Of a DNA stretch of 64,000 nucleotides, positions 34,245 through 43,141 are shown in pieces. The notes beneath the pieces are model-generated. The model was not told the origin of the DNA. It made no database searches and worked only from the letters and a program-made list of their open reading frames with translations. Each line of letters begins with the position of its first letter. Position 1 is the first letter of the stretch. Source of the stretch: JAVJST01 sp965229715 (GTDB lineage: Bacteria > Pseudomonadota > Alphaproteobacteria > Rhodospirillales > Casp-alpha2); NCBI GenBank assembly GCA_965229715.1, contig CBDDJL010000002.1:496001-560000 (forward strand). The letters run 5' to 3'. The position numbers were made by a program, and so were the translations under genes.

Positions 34245-34303
34245 GCGTAATCCTTATTTCCGTGAATCTTGTTTCTCGCAGGCGCGATGATTAAAGACAA
34301 AGC

Positions 34304-35092
34304 ATGGGCAACACTTCAATCCGATTTCATCGGGCGATTATTGTGGTCGTCGCAGCGATTATGACACTGGCCGTGGACGCTCGCGCCGAGAATGCAGACG
34401 ATGCGGCGCGCTACCGATCCTGCATGGAATTGATTGCCAAGAATGCCGAGGCGGCATTTGACGAAGCCGTTGCCTGGCAGGGATTGGGCGGCGGTGCGGC
34501 ATCAGAGCATTGCGCCGGAGCGGCGCTGATGGCTCTGGGCTATCACCGCCAGGCAGCCGAGCGGCTGGAGACGTTGGCACAGCGGCCGATGCTCGAGGGG
34601 CCGCTGAAGGCCGGCCTTCTGCAGCAATCGGCGCAGGGCTGGCTTCTGGCAAACGAACCCGAGCGTGCTTATGCGGTTCTCACGGCGGCGATCGATATCA
34701 ATCCGAATAATACGGACGTGTGGATCGACCGCGGGGCGGTTCTTGCGGAGATGACGCTCTACGACGAAGCCATCGAGGATTTGTCGCGCGCCTTGACCCT
34801 GTCGCCGGCCAATGCGGACGCTTGGGCATTTCGGGGGAGTGCGTTCCGCTATCTTGACCGGTTACCAGAAGCGATGCGGGACCTCGACGAGGCGATCCGC
34901 CTCGCACCGAACCATGTCGAGGCATATCTTGAGCGCGGCAATGTTCGCCGGCTTTTGGGCGACAACGCCGGCGCGCGCGTCGATTGGCTTCGTGTCATCG
35001 AACTCGAACCCGAGGCCGAAGCGGCCGATGCCGCGCGCGCGAATATCGCACGCATGGACGTGAAGGTCGATCAAGCGGGAGAGGCAGAATGA
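34304..35092 (+). CDS. Secreted TPR-repeat protein
   Basis: 262 residues with a signal peptide (hydrophobic core IIVVVAAIMTLAV, cleavage near DARAE) and tetratricopeptide repeats at about 110-235, for example AWAFRGSAFRYLDRLPEAM and AYLERGNVRRLLGDNAGA. TPRs mediate protein interactions in the periplasm. It overlaps the next gene by 4 nt (ATGA), so the two are coupled, although the downstream cupin has an apparently unrelated task. Confidence 0.82.
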   Translation: MGNTSIRFHRAIIVVVAAIMTLAVDARAENADDAARYRSCMELIAKNAEAAFDEAVAWQGLGGGAASEHCAGAALMALGYHRQAAERLETLAQRPMLEGPLKAGLLQQSAQGWLLANEPERAYAVLTAAIDINPNNTDVWIDRGAVLAEMTLYDEAIEDLSRALTLSPANADAWAFRGSAFRYLDRLPEAMRDLDEAIRLAPNHVEAYLERGNVRRLLGDNAGARVDWLRVIELEPEAEAADAARANIARMDVKVDQAGEAE

Positions 35093-35718
35093 CTGGGGCC
35101 GTAACAACCGGTTATGAAACCGACCGGCGCCTGCTGGAAACGATCACAACCTATCTGGCGAGCCGCACTGATGGGGCAATCCGCCGGTTTCGCGATGCAT
35201 TCGATGTGGATGTCGGCAATTGGCAAGCCGTTCCTGCGAATCATCTGCCCGCCGCGGAAACGCTTGTCGATGCCGGGCCGCTGAGCGCCGGCGCCGAGCA
35301 CGATGTCGTTACCGCGTTTGCATGCGTCCGTCATGCCCTTAAGTGGGAACAGAGTTACACGAAGGCGGATGGCGTCGTCGGCGACGACATGCTCAACGGT
35401 TACGGTTTCGCGGAAATCGTCGGAAAGCTCGGCCCGTTCGTCAGCGACAAGGTTCGCTCAGGCATCGGCGTGTGGGGTCCGAACATCGACTACCCGGCTC
35501 ACCGCCACGGTGCGGAGGAGGTCTACGTCGTTGTTGCGGGGGAGGCCGAGTTTACTGTCGGTGACGCACCATCGGCGTGGCGTCGAACCGGAGATGCCGT
35601 GCTTGTACCGAGCAATATCGTTCACGGGTTCCGTACGGGAACGAAACCGCTGGTCGTTCTTTATGTTTGGCAGGATGGCGATCTCCGCGAAATATCGACG
35701 TTCCAGGATTCAGCCTAG
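35089..35718 (+). CDS. DMSP lyase-like cupin (DddQ/DddL-type family)
   Basis: 209 residues from ATG at 35089; longer frames run into the TPR gene. The C-terminal cupin carries YPAHRHGAEEVYVVVAG and VPSNIVHGF. Spacing of Tyr135, His138, His140, Glu144, Tyr146 and His179 reproduces the catalytic and metal-binding set known for DddQ (Tyr120, His123, His125, Glu129, Tyr131, His163). Such enzymes cleave dimethylsulfoniopropionate to dimethyl sulfide and acrylate. Assignment to the family is good; actual DMSP activity is inferred. The betaine-type importer and dehydrogenase in the window fit a cell using methylated osmolytes. Confidence 0.78.
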   Translation: MTGAVTTGYETDRRLLETITTYLASRTDGAIRRFRDAFDVDVGNWQAVPANHLPAAETLVDAGPLSAGAEHDVVTAFACVRHALKWEQSYTKADGVVGDDMLNGYGFAEIVGKLGPFVSDKVRSGIGVWGPNIDYPAHRHGAEEVYVVVAGEAEFTVGDAPSAWRRTGDAVLVPSNIVHGFRTGTKPLVVLYVWQDGDLREISTFQDSA

Positions 35719-36383
35719 AAATCGAGATCGGCGTAGTGCTTGGGCGGCGGAAAGCCGGGGATCTTGTCCGATAACAGGTTTCGAAAACTCGGGCGCGACT
35801 TGATGCGCGCATACCACGTCTTGACTGTGTCGAAGTCGTCCCATGGCACCTCGTTGATATAATCGAGGGATGACAGATGGGCCGCCGCGGCGATGTCAGC
35901 ATAGCTGAGCGAGTCGCCGGCAAGCCAGTTCCGGCGTTCTGTCAGATAGGCGATGTACTGCAGGTGATACCGGAGATTTTTGTAACCGGCACGGATCGCC
36001 GCCGCATCGGGTTCGCCAAGACCGAGGAACCGTTTCATCATCTTCTCGCCAAGCAGGTTCTCGGTGACTTCGGCATTGAATTTGCCATCGAACCACTGGG
36101 CGAGACGGCGTGTTTCGGCCCGCGTCAACGCCGTTGCACCCATGATGGACGGTTCGGGTTTGATCTCGTCGATATATTCGCAGATGACCGATGCGCCGGA
36201 TACGGCAGCCCCTTCGGGCTCGACCAGAACCGGTACCTCGCCTGCCGGGTTTAGCGCCAGGAACTCGTCGCGGCGTTCCCAGATGTTTTCCGCGCGCAAC
36301 GTGAACTCGAGATCCTTCTCAGCCAACGCGATACGGACGGCACGGCAAAACGGAGAAAGCCAGAGGTGATAAAGGGTTCGCAT
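35715..36383 (-). CDS. Glutathione S-transferase family protein
   Basis: 222 residues with a thioredoxin-like N-terminal domain (LYHLWLSPFCRAVRIALAEK, then GEVPVLVEPEGAAVSGASVICEY with the cis-Pro and the Glu-Ser glutathione site) and an all-helical C-terminal domain (LAGDSLSYADIAAAAHLS). It likely conjugates glutathione to electrophiles or reduces them. Its end overlaps the convergent cupin by 4 nt. Confidence 0.9.
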   Translation of the reverse strand: MRTLYHLWLSPFCRAVRIALAEKDLEFTLRAENIWERRDEFLALNPAGEVPVLVEPEGAAVSGASVICEYIDEIKPEPSIMGATALTRAETRRLAQWFDGKFNAEVTENLLGEKMMKRFLGLGEPDAAAIRAGYKNLRYHLQYIAYLTERRNWLAGDSLSYADIAAAAHLSSLDYINEVPWDDFDTVKTWYARIKSRPSFRNLLSDKIPGFPPPKHYADLDF

Positions 36384-36593
36384 GGGTTCAGCGCGGCCGC
36401 CGCAGGGTCATTCTAGTCGTTGATCGAACGGATTTCGGGCGCTGGTCGCTCCGCGTTTCTCACACGATTGTCAGAACCCGTCAGTAGATGTGTAACCTTT
36501 GTTCGAGGAATTAGGTTATGGTGGCCGGGTCAAACTCATTCAAGCGGGAAAACCATCCCGCATCTCGCCTATTATCAAGGAACGGTTACGATA

Positions 36594-37562
36594 ATGTTGA
36601 TCAAGCGCACACATGGTTGGGAAATTCCGGAACGCGAGGTGACGCCGCGCGCGCTGTTCGAGGATCGCCGCCGGTTCATCAAGGGTGCGGGTGCGGTCGG
36701 CTTAGGTGCGATCGCCGGCGGTCTCGCTTTGCCTGGGACGGTGTCCGCCGCGAAGCTTCCCGATGTAAAGCCGACCGAATACACCGCCGAGGCGCTCGAC
36801 CTTGAGATCACCGATTACGACGATGTGACCAGTTACAACAACTTTTATGAGTTCGGTACCGGCAAGACCGATCCGAAGGCCAATGCACAGGACTTCGAGC
36901 CGCTGCCCTGGACCGTGACCGTCGGCGGGCACGTCGCCAATGCCGGCACGTACAGCTACGAGGATTTGATCAAGCCGCACGCGTTGGAAGAACGCGTCTA
37001 CCGCTTCCGCTGCGTCGAGGCCTGGTCGATGGTCGTGCCGTGGGTCGGCATTCCGCTGGCGGACGTTATCAAGCGATTGGAGCCAGCATCGAATGCCAAG
37101 TACGTCGCCTTCCAGACGCTGCACGATCCTGAGCGCATGCCGGGGCAGAACCGTGCGGTGATCCCGTGGCCTTACGTTGAGGGCCTGCGAATGGACGAGG
37201 CAATGAATCCGCTAACGATGTTGGTGGTCGGGCTTTACGGCGAAACCCTGCCGAATCAAAACGGTGCGCCGATCCGCCTGATCGTGCCTTGGAAGTACGG
37301 CTTCAAGAGCATCAAGTCTATCGTCAGCCTCAATTTTACCGAGGAACAGCCGCCCTGTACGTGGAATATCGCCAATTCGCGCGAGTACGGGTTCTATTCC
37401 AACGTCAATCCGGAGGTTTCTCATCCGCGCTGGAGTCAAGCCAAGGAACGCGTCATCGGAACCGGCCTGTTTCCGGAACGCCGAGATACCCTGATGTTCA
37501 ACGGTTATGCTGAACAGGTCGCCCACATGTACGAGGGTATGGATCTGGCAAAGTTCTTCTGA
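36594..37562 (+). CDS. msrP: Periplasmic methionine sulfoxide reductase catalytic subunit
   Basis: 322 residues from ATG at 36594 with AAGGA upstream; a longer frame without a ribosome-binding site is rejected. The N-terminus is a twin-arginine signal (RRRFIKGAGAVGLGAIAGG). The molybdopterin domain shows FRCVEAWSMVVPW, with the Mo-ligating Cys, followed by NGAPIRLIVPWKYGFKSIKS. MsrP repairs oxidised methionines in periplasmic proteins, taking electrons from MsrQ, encoded 27 bp downstream. Confidence 0.95.
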   Translation: MLIKRTHGWEIPEREVTPRALFEDRRRFIKGAGAVGLGAIAGGLALPGTVSAAKLPDVKPTEYTAEALDLEITDYDDVTSYNNFYEFGTGKTDPKANAQDFEPLPWTVTVGGHVANAGTYSYEDLIKPHALEERVYRFRCVEAWSMVVPWVGIPLADVIKRLEPASNAKYVAFQTLHDPERMPGQNRAVIPWPYVEGLRMDEAMNPLTMLVVGLYGETLPNQNGAPIRLIVPWKYGFKSIKSIVSLNFTEEQPPCTWNIANSREYGFYSNVNPEVSHPRWSQAKERVIGTGLFPERRDTLMFNGYAEQVAHMYEGMDLAKFF

Positions 37563-37589
37563 ACATGAACTGAACGGACGCCGACGACG

Positions 37590-38222
37590 TTGAAGCAACG
37601 CAACCGTTTTCGCACCGCCAGTAAGGTCATCGTTTTCCTTGCCTGCCTGCTACCGATCGCGTGGGTTTTCTGGCGCGGGATCACGGGCGGGCCCGATGGA
37701 CTCGGCCTCACGGCCAATCCGCCCGAATATCTCAATCGTTTTCTCGGCGATTGGGCCTTGCGGTTTATTCTGATCGCGCTCGCCGTCACGCCGGTTCGAT
37801 TGCTGACCGGGCAGGTTTGGGTTTTGAGGTTCAGACGAATGCTCGGCCTCTTCGCATTCTTTTACGTCTGTCTGCATATCTCCAGCTATATCGTGTTCGA
37901 TCAGTTTTTCGACTGGGCCGCGATCTGGGCCGATATCGTCAAGCGCACCTACATCACCATCGGCATGACCGCTTTCGTGCTGTTGATACCCATGGCCGTG
38001 ACATCGACGGCCAAGATGGTTCGACGCCTCGGGCCGGATCGCTGGAAACGGTTGCATCAGGCGATTTACGTGATCGCACCGCTCGGTTGCGTGCATTTCA
38101 TCATGATGGCGAAAGGCAACCGGCTCGAACCCTGGGTCTACCTCGGGATAGCCGTGGCCCTGCTTGCGGTGCGCGCGGTGCGCTATCTTGCACGGCGCCG
38201 GGAACGTACGGCATCTGCTTGA
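37590..38222 (+). CDS. msrQ: Haem-binding membrane subunit of MsrPQ
   Basis: 210 residues, six transmembrane helices, TTG start. Family motifs include FRRMLGLFAFFYVCLHISSY with the haem-ligating His, and LHQAIYVIAPLGCVHF near the end. It moves electrons from the quinone pool or flavin reductase to MsrP. It is in operon with msrP. Confidence 0.93.
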   Translation: MKQRNRFRTASKVIVFLACLLPIAWVFWRGITGGPDGLGLTANPPEYLNRFLGDWALRFILIALAVTPVRLLTGQVWVLRFRRMLGLFAFFYVCLHISSYIVFDQFFDWAAIWADIVKRTYITIGMTAFVLLIPMAVTSTAKMVRRLGPDRWKRLHQAIYVIAPLGCVHFIMMAKGNRLEPWVYLGIAVALLAVRAVRYLARRRERTASA

Positions 38223-38325
38223 CGACGGTTCAGCGCAAGCTGAGGATCGAAATGAATTGCTTCAACTGATTTCTGATTCCTGATACCCATCAGGAAGATC
38301 AACTGACAACCGCTGAGAGGTCGCG

Positions 38326-38901
38326 ATGGAAACGGTCAGCTTTACACGCATGGCAGATGGCACGAAGGAAGAGTACGAGTTTCTCGAATCCCTCGAAGCC
38401 GACATGCTGAAGGGCCTGCCGGGCCGCCTGTTCGATATGCTGACGGGCGGTGGTGATGTGATGCAGGGCTACAAGATCACCCGCCTCGAACACAGCCTGC
38501 AGTCTGCGACGCGTGCTCACCGTGATGGCCGCGACGAGGACTACGTCGTCATGGCGTTGTTGCACGATATCGGCGACGGCGTGGCGCCGATGAACCACAG
38601 TGAACTCGCTGGCTCGATCCTGCGGCCCTACGTGTCTGAAGAACTCTACTGGATGGTGCGGCATCACGGCATGTTCCAAGCCTACTACTTCGCCCATCAT
38701 CTCGGCATGGACCGCAACCTGCGCGACCGGCACCGCGACAGCCCGCACTTCGATGCGACGGTCGAGTTCTGCGAAAAATACGATCAGAACTGTTTCGATC
38801 CGGATTACGAGTACTTGCCGCTCGAATTTTTCGAACCGATGGTAACACGGATTTTCGGTCGCGAACCGTTCAGTGAACTGAAGCGCGAACAGGCGGCCTG
38901 A
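38326..38901 (+). CDS. HD-domain protein (MIOX/PhnZ-like or phosphohydrolase)
   Basis: 191 residues. The metal-binding set includes His in LEHSLQSATRA, the HD pair in ALLHDIGDG, and further His in MNHSEL and VRHHGMFQAYYF. The arrangement recalls HD-fold mixed-valent diiron oxygenases such as PhnZ and MIOX as well as HD phosphohydrolases, and the sequence does not decide between them. A single gene with a GAGAGG ribosome-binding site. Confidence 0.75.
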   Translation: METVSFTRMADGTKEEYEFLESLEADMLKGLPGRLFDMLTGGGDVMQGYKITRLEHSLQSATRAHRDGRDEDYVVMALLHDIGDGVAPMNHSELAGSILRPYVSEELYWMVRHHGMFQAYYFAHHLGMDRNLRDRHRDSPHFDATVEFCEKYDQNCFDPDYEYLPLEFFEPMVTRIFGREPFSELKREQAA

Positions 38902-38908
38902 CGGGCAT

Positions 38909-39430
38909 TCAGGCGTTTTCGAGTTCCCGGGCGACGACGAAGTCACCGAGCCGGAAGGCGCCGCTTTCCATCCGCGCCCATGCATTGCCGTCGGCGTCGA
39001 GCCGGATCAGCGTGGCGGTCGGGACCTTTTCTTGTAGACGATCAAGGTATTTGCTTGGCGCGCCGTCCGCCAGATCGAGCGCTAGGCGCTGAGTGCCCGG
39101 ATTGTGACCGATCATCAGGATTGACCGGGCGTCTGCGGCCGCCGAGCGAAGAACATCCTTCAAACTGTGCGTTGCCGCTTCATAGATACGTGCTTCGTAG
39201 CGTATCTCAGGAACCGGGTTCCAAAGATCGAGCAACGGTTCCAGGGTCTCGCGGGTGCGCACGGCCGGCGAACAGAGGATCAAGCCCGGTCTGACGCCGT
39301 TTTGTTTCAACCACGTCCGGATCAGCATCCGCGCCGCCTTGCCGCGCGCATTCAACGGTCGGTCAAAATCATTCTGAGACGGATCGTTCCAACTCGATTT
39401 CGCATGACGCAAGAGATAGAGCGTTCCCAT
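38909..39430 (-). CDS. SixA-like histidine phosphatase family protein
   Basis: 173 residues of the histidine phosphatase superfamily. The catalytic LRHAKSSW is at the N-terminus, followed by RPLNARGKAA, SPAVRTRETLEPL and the second catalytic His in MIGHNPGTQ. SixA-type enzymes dephosphorylate phosphohistidine proteins such as HPt domains or PTS components. Its target here is unknown; the window holds two orphan histidine kinases. Confidence 0.88.
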   Translation of the reverse strand: MGTLYLLRHAKSSWNDPSQNDFDRPLNARGKAARMLIRTWLKQNGVRPGLILCSPAVRTRETLEPLLDLWNPVPEIRYEARIYEAATHSLKDVLRSAAADARSILMIGHNPGTQRLALDLADGAPSKYLDRLQEKVPTATLIRLDADGNAWARMESGAFRLGDFVVARELENA

Positions 39431-39553
39431 GGCCGGTCCCCGGTTGCGGTCGGTCGCATTACCTTAGCGGCACCGGCGGGGACGGCAAGTGCTAGAGCCG
39501 ATCAGGGTTTGACGGTAACGCGTGAGCGACTCATCGAACCATGAAAATCTGAT

Positions 39554-40669
39554 CTAGCGGACGGTGACCGGATGCGGGTGTGGCGCGTTGTAGAGATAGC
39601 CGCCGACATTGAACGGCATGCCGTCGGGCTGGCATCGGCCGTCGCGGTCTGCTGCTCGGGTCATCAGCATGTACTCGCCGGGAGTCGCATCCCATTCGAA
39701 GACAAACGGCGCCCATGCGTAGCACTCGTTCGGCCCGGTCAGTTCCGCATCCCGCCATGTTTCACCTTTATCGCAACTCCATTGCACATTGGCGATCGGC
39801 GCCGCCGGCGACCGGGCGTAACCGACGATACGTTGGCGTCCGGCATCCAGCGTCGCGGGCCAGGCAAGTGCGAGCGAGCTTTTGATGCTCTGCTCGGTCA
39901 ACGGCCCGCCGTTTGCCGGCGCGTAGCGTTCACGCGGCCACGCATCGCCCATCATGACGTAAAGCTTCGTGTTCCGGTGAACCCATTGGTGGCGGGTATA
40001 GGCACCGATGGTATCGAGCCATTTGATCGAATAGGTGCCGACCCATCCCGGTACGATCAGTCGCGCCGGATAGCCGTGATCGGGGGGCAGCGGCTCGCCG
40101 TTCATTCGCAGCGCGACCAGCGTGTCGGGGTCGGCCGCCTTCTCGATGGGCAGCGCGCAGCGGATACCTTCCGGCGTTTCGACGCCCTTGTCGTGACCTT
40201 CGGCGACGATGCACGCCGTGTCGGGGTCAAGACCGGCCCTGTCGAGAAGCGCCATGAGCGGCACGCCGGTCCATTCCGCCATGCCGACCCCGCCCATATG
40301 CCACATGACCTCGTCGACGCCGGGGCGCCATTTGAGATCGCGGCCCTGGATGTCCTGATAGAATCGGCGATGGTTGCCGGCGCATTCGAGAAACGCCGGC
40401 ACCGTCTTTTGATCCATAGATTCGAGATCGGCGAGCGAGAGCTCCAGCGCGTTCGCGGCGGCCTCTCCGCCGAGACGCAGCCGCCACGCGGCGACATCGA
40501 TTTCGGGCGGCGGGCCGACACTGCAGATGAAGAAGTCTTCGTTCTTCGTGAGATAACCCTGCTGGCGTTCCATGGGCATCTCGACCGCGCCGTAGAGCGG
40601 TTTCAGGTGCGCGATGTCCTTGTGCCATCGATCGAGGGTGCGGGCGGCGATGTCGTCTTCGTCGGTCAT
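39554..40669 (-). CDS. Molybdenum-dependent sulfite oxidase family protein
   Basis: 371 residues with an oxidoreductase molybdopterin-binding domain (about 60-240) carrying the Mo-ligating Cys in FLECAGNHR, and a C-terminal Mo-co dimerisation domain (about 255-365; YARSPAAPIANVQWSCDKGETW). No Tat or Sec signal is visible, so it is probably cytosolic. It is a plausible sulfite-oxidising enzyme and would detoxify sulfite from sulfur-compound breakdown. Confidence 0.9.
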   Translation of the reverse strand: MTDEDDIAARTLDRWHKDIAHLKPLYGAVEMPMERQQGYLTKNEDFFICSVGPPPEIDVAAWRLRLGGEAAANALELSLADLESMDQKTVPAFLECAGNHRRFYQDIQGRDLKWRPGVDEVMWHMGGVGMAEWTGVPLMALLDRAGLDPDTACIVAEGHDKGVETPEGIRCALPIEKAADPDTLVALRMNGEPLPPDHGYPARLIVPGWVGTYSIKWLDTIGAYTRHQWVHRNTKLYVMMGDAWPRERYAPANGGPLTEQSIKSSLALAWPATLDAGRQRIVGYARSPAAPIANVQWSCDKGETWRDAELTGPNECYAWAPFVFEWDATPGEYMLMTRAADRDGRCQPDGMPFNVGGYLYNAPHPHPVTVR

Positions 40670-40697
40670 CGGGTCGCGGCCTGTTCGCGGGGCAGGA

Positions 40698-40742
40698 TGG
40701 TGCGCCCGGCAGGATTCGAACCTGCGACCCCAGGATTAGGAA
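40698..40742 (-). pseudogene. 3' half of split host tRNA-Arg(CCU), left end of integrative element
   Basis: On the minus strand this is TTCCTAATCC at the anticodon loop, then the T arm (GGTTCGAATCC) and acceptor GGGCGC-A-CCA. The match to a complete tRNA-Arg(CCT) ends abruptly after ATTAGGAA (40735-40742, + strand). The missing 5' half lies at 43552-43591. It cannot make a tRNA by itself. Confidence 0.88.
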
Positions 40743-40901
40743 GCTAGGGCACCATAATTACCTGCGCAAATAAGCACATAACTGTTTGATATTCAAAACA
40801 CTGAAGTCCTTGAGCGGTGCTAGGGCGAATGTACAGTCTGTGTACAGCCAGTCTAGGCGGTATTGAATGTTCCGGGAGGTTCGCGAGGGCGAAATAGGCA
40901 G

Positions 40902-42269
40902 ATGGCAATTGTCGCAAAGGCGCACGACGGCAACGTTGTAGTTGAGACTCGGAAGGAGACCAAGCGGCTCCAGCTTCGCGTGCGCGACATCGCTACTGGC
41001 GAATGGCAGCGATTTCCGTCTGGAACGACAGATATCGATGCCGCCTTAAGCCGGGGCGTATCAATCTTCCTTGGTAAACCTCTTGAGAAGGATGGTGCTG
41101 AACTGATCACTCGCCGTCGTTTCAAGTGGGTGTGCGATCGGTTCAAGGCAGACTTGGAGCGAGAGATTCGTGCTGGTTACGGAAGTCAGCATCGAGCCAC
41201 CCAGATCTCAATTATCAGAAATTACATTGACCCGTTCTTTGGTCGACGCGACACCGCCGACATCGACCGACAAATGATTGATGCCTACGACCGTTTCGTA
41301 AAGGACAAGCTCGGACGAGTGCCAGCCAAGTCGACAATAAACTCACACTATGTCGTGCTGCGTGCCCTCTTCGACTATGCCGATCTTAAGAAGATTCGAG
41401 ATATTCACACCTTCCCGCAATTGACGATCAAACGAAAGGGCCGCTCTAAAAAAGTCCGCCCAGAATTCACTATCGAGGAAATGCCCAAATTGATGGATTT
41501 CCTCTTTGTATGGCATCGTTCTCCGAAGCGTCAGCACCCTGTCACGATCTACAAGCGGCGACTCCTCTACTGCTTGGTGGGGTTCTGCTTCCTTACAGGT
41601 GTTCGCGCCGGGAAGGAGACTGACTTGCTGACGTGGGAAAACGTGAATGAGGATTTTGCAGATGTAGAGGGCAACCGGGCAGTCCAAATCATAATGCCGC
41701 ACCGAAAGCCGGACGAATTTGGAGAAATGGCAAAAGTTTACGCGCCTTTGATGCTCAGACACTACTTGCGAAGGCTTCGCAAGCTGACCAAGCCTACGAC
41801 GTCCCAGGCTCCGTTGTTTTCCATGCCGGATGGCGCGGTCGCAACCGAGATGAGTACCTTGTTCCGAAAGGCCTTGGACGAGTGTGGCCTCCGATATCGA
41901 AATGAATCAGATAGAGCACGCCGCCGTTCTCGCTGCCTCTACTCGCTCCGACACGGCTACGCCCACTACATGCTGACCCATCTCAAGGTCGATAAAGGCG
42001 TCTTGGCTGCCAACATGGGTACAAGCCCGCAAATGATTGACGAGCACTACGGCCACATTCGTACGGACTTGGCGGTCGCCGAACTCACCGGCAGCCCAGT
42101 ACGGCGACCAGACCCAGAAACGTTACTGCGCCAGATCGTGCCAGTTGAACATCACGACGAGTACGAGAGAATGGTCGCGATTCATGAAAATTTGGAGCGG
42201 GGTCGAAATATTGATCCCATTGAAAAAGCAAAAGCGCTCGTCGCTAGGCACAGGAACAATGCCGCGTGA
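40902..42269 (+). CDS. Tyrosine recombinase/integrase
   Basis: About 455 residues from ATG at 40902; an in-frame TTG at 40863 is the alternative. An N-terminal SAM-like DNA-binding domain (about 70-165) is followed by the catalytic domain: Arg235 in TGVRAGKETDLLTW, YSLRHGYAHYML with Arg350, and the nucleophile Tyr383 in IDEHYGHIR. It reads inward from the left att site. Base composition is visibly less GC-rich than the flanking host genes. It presumably inserted this element into the tRNA-Arg anticodon loop. Confidence 0.9.
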   Translation: MAIVAKAHDGNVVVETRKETKRLQLRVRDIATGEWQRFPSGTTDIDAALSRGVSIFLGKPLEKDGAELITRRRFKWVCDRFKADLEREIRAGYGSQHRATQISIIRNYIDPFFGRRDTADIDRQMIDAYDRFVKDKLGRVPAKSTINSHYVVLRALFDYADLKKIRDIHTFPQLTIKRKGRSKKVRPEFTIEEMPKLMDFLFVWHRSPKRQHPVTIYKRRLLYCLVGFCFLTGVRAGKETDLLTWENVNEDFADVEGNRAVQIIMPHRKPDEFGEMAKVYAPLMLRHYLRRLRKLTKPTTSQAPLFSMPDGAVATEMSTLFRKALDECGLRYRNESDRARRRSRCLYSLRHGYAHYMLTHLKVDKGVLAANMGTSPQMIDEHYGHIRTDLAVAELTGSPVRRPDPETLLRQIVPVEHHDEYERMVAIHENLERGRNIDPIEKAKALVARHRNNAA

Positions 42270-42412
42270 GTAAAAGTACACTAACATATGTTAGTGATTA
42301 GGCTCTCCAACAATCGAGTTTTCAAAAAGCGATAATAATTGACGCTGCGAATTCTCATGGTAAAACGGCTATAGTTTCCTTCGCGAAACCGGTTCTCATT
42401 GCGAACCGACCT

Positions 42413-42459
42413 TGACCTCTGGGTAGCGTGCGTGGGTTCGAGTCCCGCGAGGTCAACCA
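42413..42459 (+). ncRNA. tRNA-like minihelix (acceptor and T arm with CCA)
   Basis: TGACCTC (42413-42419) pairs with GAGGTCA (42449-42455); one more T-A pair makes 8 bp. Inside it lies a T arm, GTGGG-TTCGAGT-CCCGC, and the 3' end is encoded ACCA. No D or anticodon arm lies between, only about 12 nt. It could be the scar of a former tRNA attachment site or a functional tRNA mimic. Confidence 0.5.
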
Positions 42460-42547
42460 AACCCGAGTGAACTTCACTCCCGCATTTCTTTTCTTGTCCG
42501 TGTCGCGGACGGGTTTGGTCACGGTCGTTCGCAATGGAGGACACATC

Positions 42548-42658
42548 ATGTCTTCGCAAATCGACCATCCTGCTGACCAATCAAATGGTCAGCCGGTAGG
42601 TGCGGACGAACGTGCTGACACTTCGTCTACACCGCTACCTGTTTCACGCTACGCGTGA
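42548..42658 (+). CDS. Possible small protein, 36 residues
   Basis: ATG at 42548 preceded by GGAGGA at ideal spacing. The peptide begins MSSQIDHPADQSNGQPVGAD and is hydrophilic, with no recognisable domain or membrane segment. Only the strong ribosome-binding site supports it. It lies 89 bp after the tRNA-like minihelix, inside the integrative element. Confidence 0.35.
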   Translation: MSSQIDHPADQSNGQPVGADERADTSSTPLPVSRYA

Positions 42659-43141
42659 AACTCCACCGCTACTTTGGTTGCGCCGCCGGGATAAATAAAA
42701 TTGTGACAACCAAATAGGGGCCACATAAACGCGGCCAGCCGCCTCGATAAAGATAGGGGGCGTGAACACGAGTAGCGCCAACCGCGAGCCCAAGCCGTCC
42801 AAGTGAAGGACGACGACAGCGAGGAATAAAGGACATCGTCCGTGTAAGACTTCACGGATCGATGACCGGCGCAGGGTACCCGCATCGATGAGATTTGCCA
42901 ACGTCGCAACGACTGTATCCATAACTGCGACCGCCCCAAAACAGCTCTACAATCTATTTCAGATTCAAGCTGCAAGAAGGCACTTAATGACACTGGTTTG
43001 ATCGTCAGGTTTTGCGACTCTCACTTCGAGACACAGTTCCGCAAATTTCTCGTCGATGGTGGGGCGACTGGAGCAACCAGAAACTTCGTCGGTTATGGAC
43101 CTGGGGATAACTAATACCGCGTGATATTGGCTTCGAGGGAG

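Larger units (their letters stand above)
42280..43141. other. Element interior without confident genes
   Basis: Apart from the minihelix (42413-42459) and small frame (42548-42658), I see nothing firm. Minus-strand open frames at 42644-42922 and 42649-42993 overlap each other, have no recognisable domains and no strong ribosome-binding site. Frames here that read like DLAGLEPTHATQ are translations of tRNA-like sequence, not proteins. Confidence 0.6.

Noticed and set aside
40680..40747. Protein-like PAGFEPATPGLG sequence
   Set aside because: It is a translation of the tRNA T-arm region, a common false call.
42281..42580. Minus-strand ORF containing DLAGLEPTHATQ
   Set aside because: It translates the tRNA-like minihelix; no real gene is supported.
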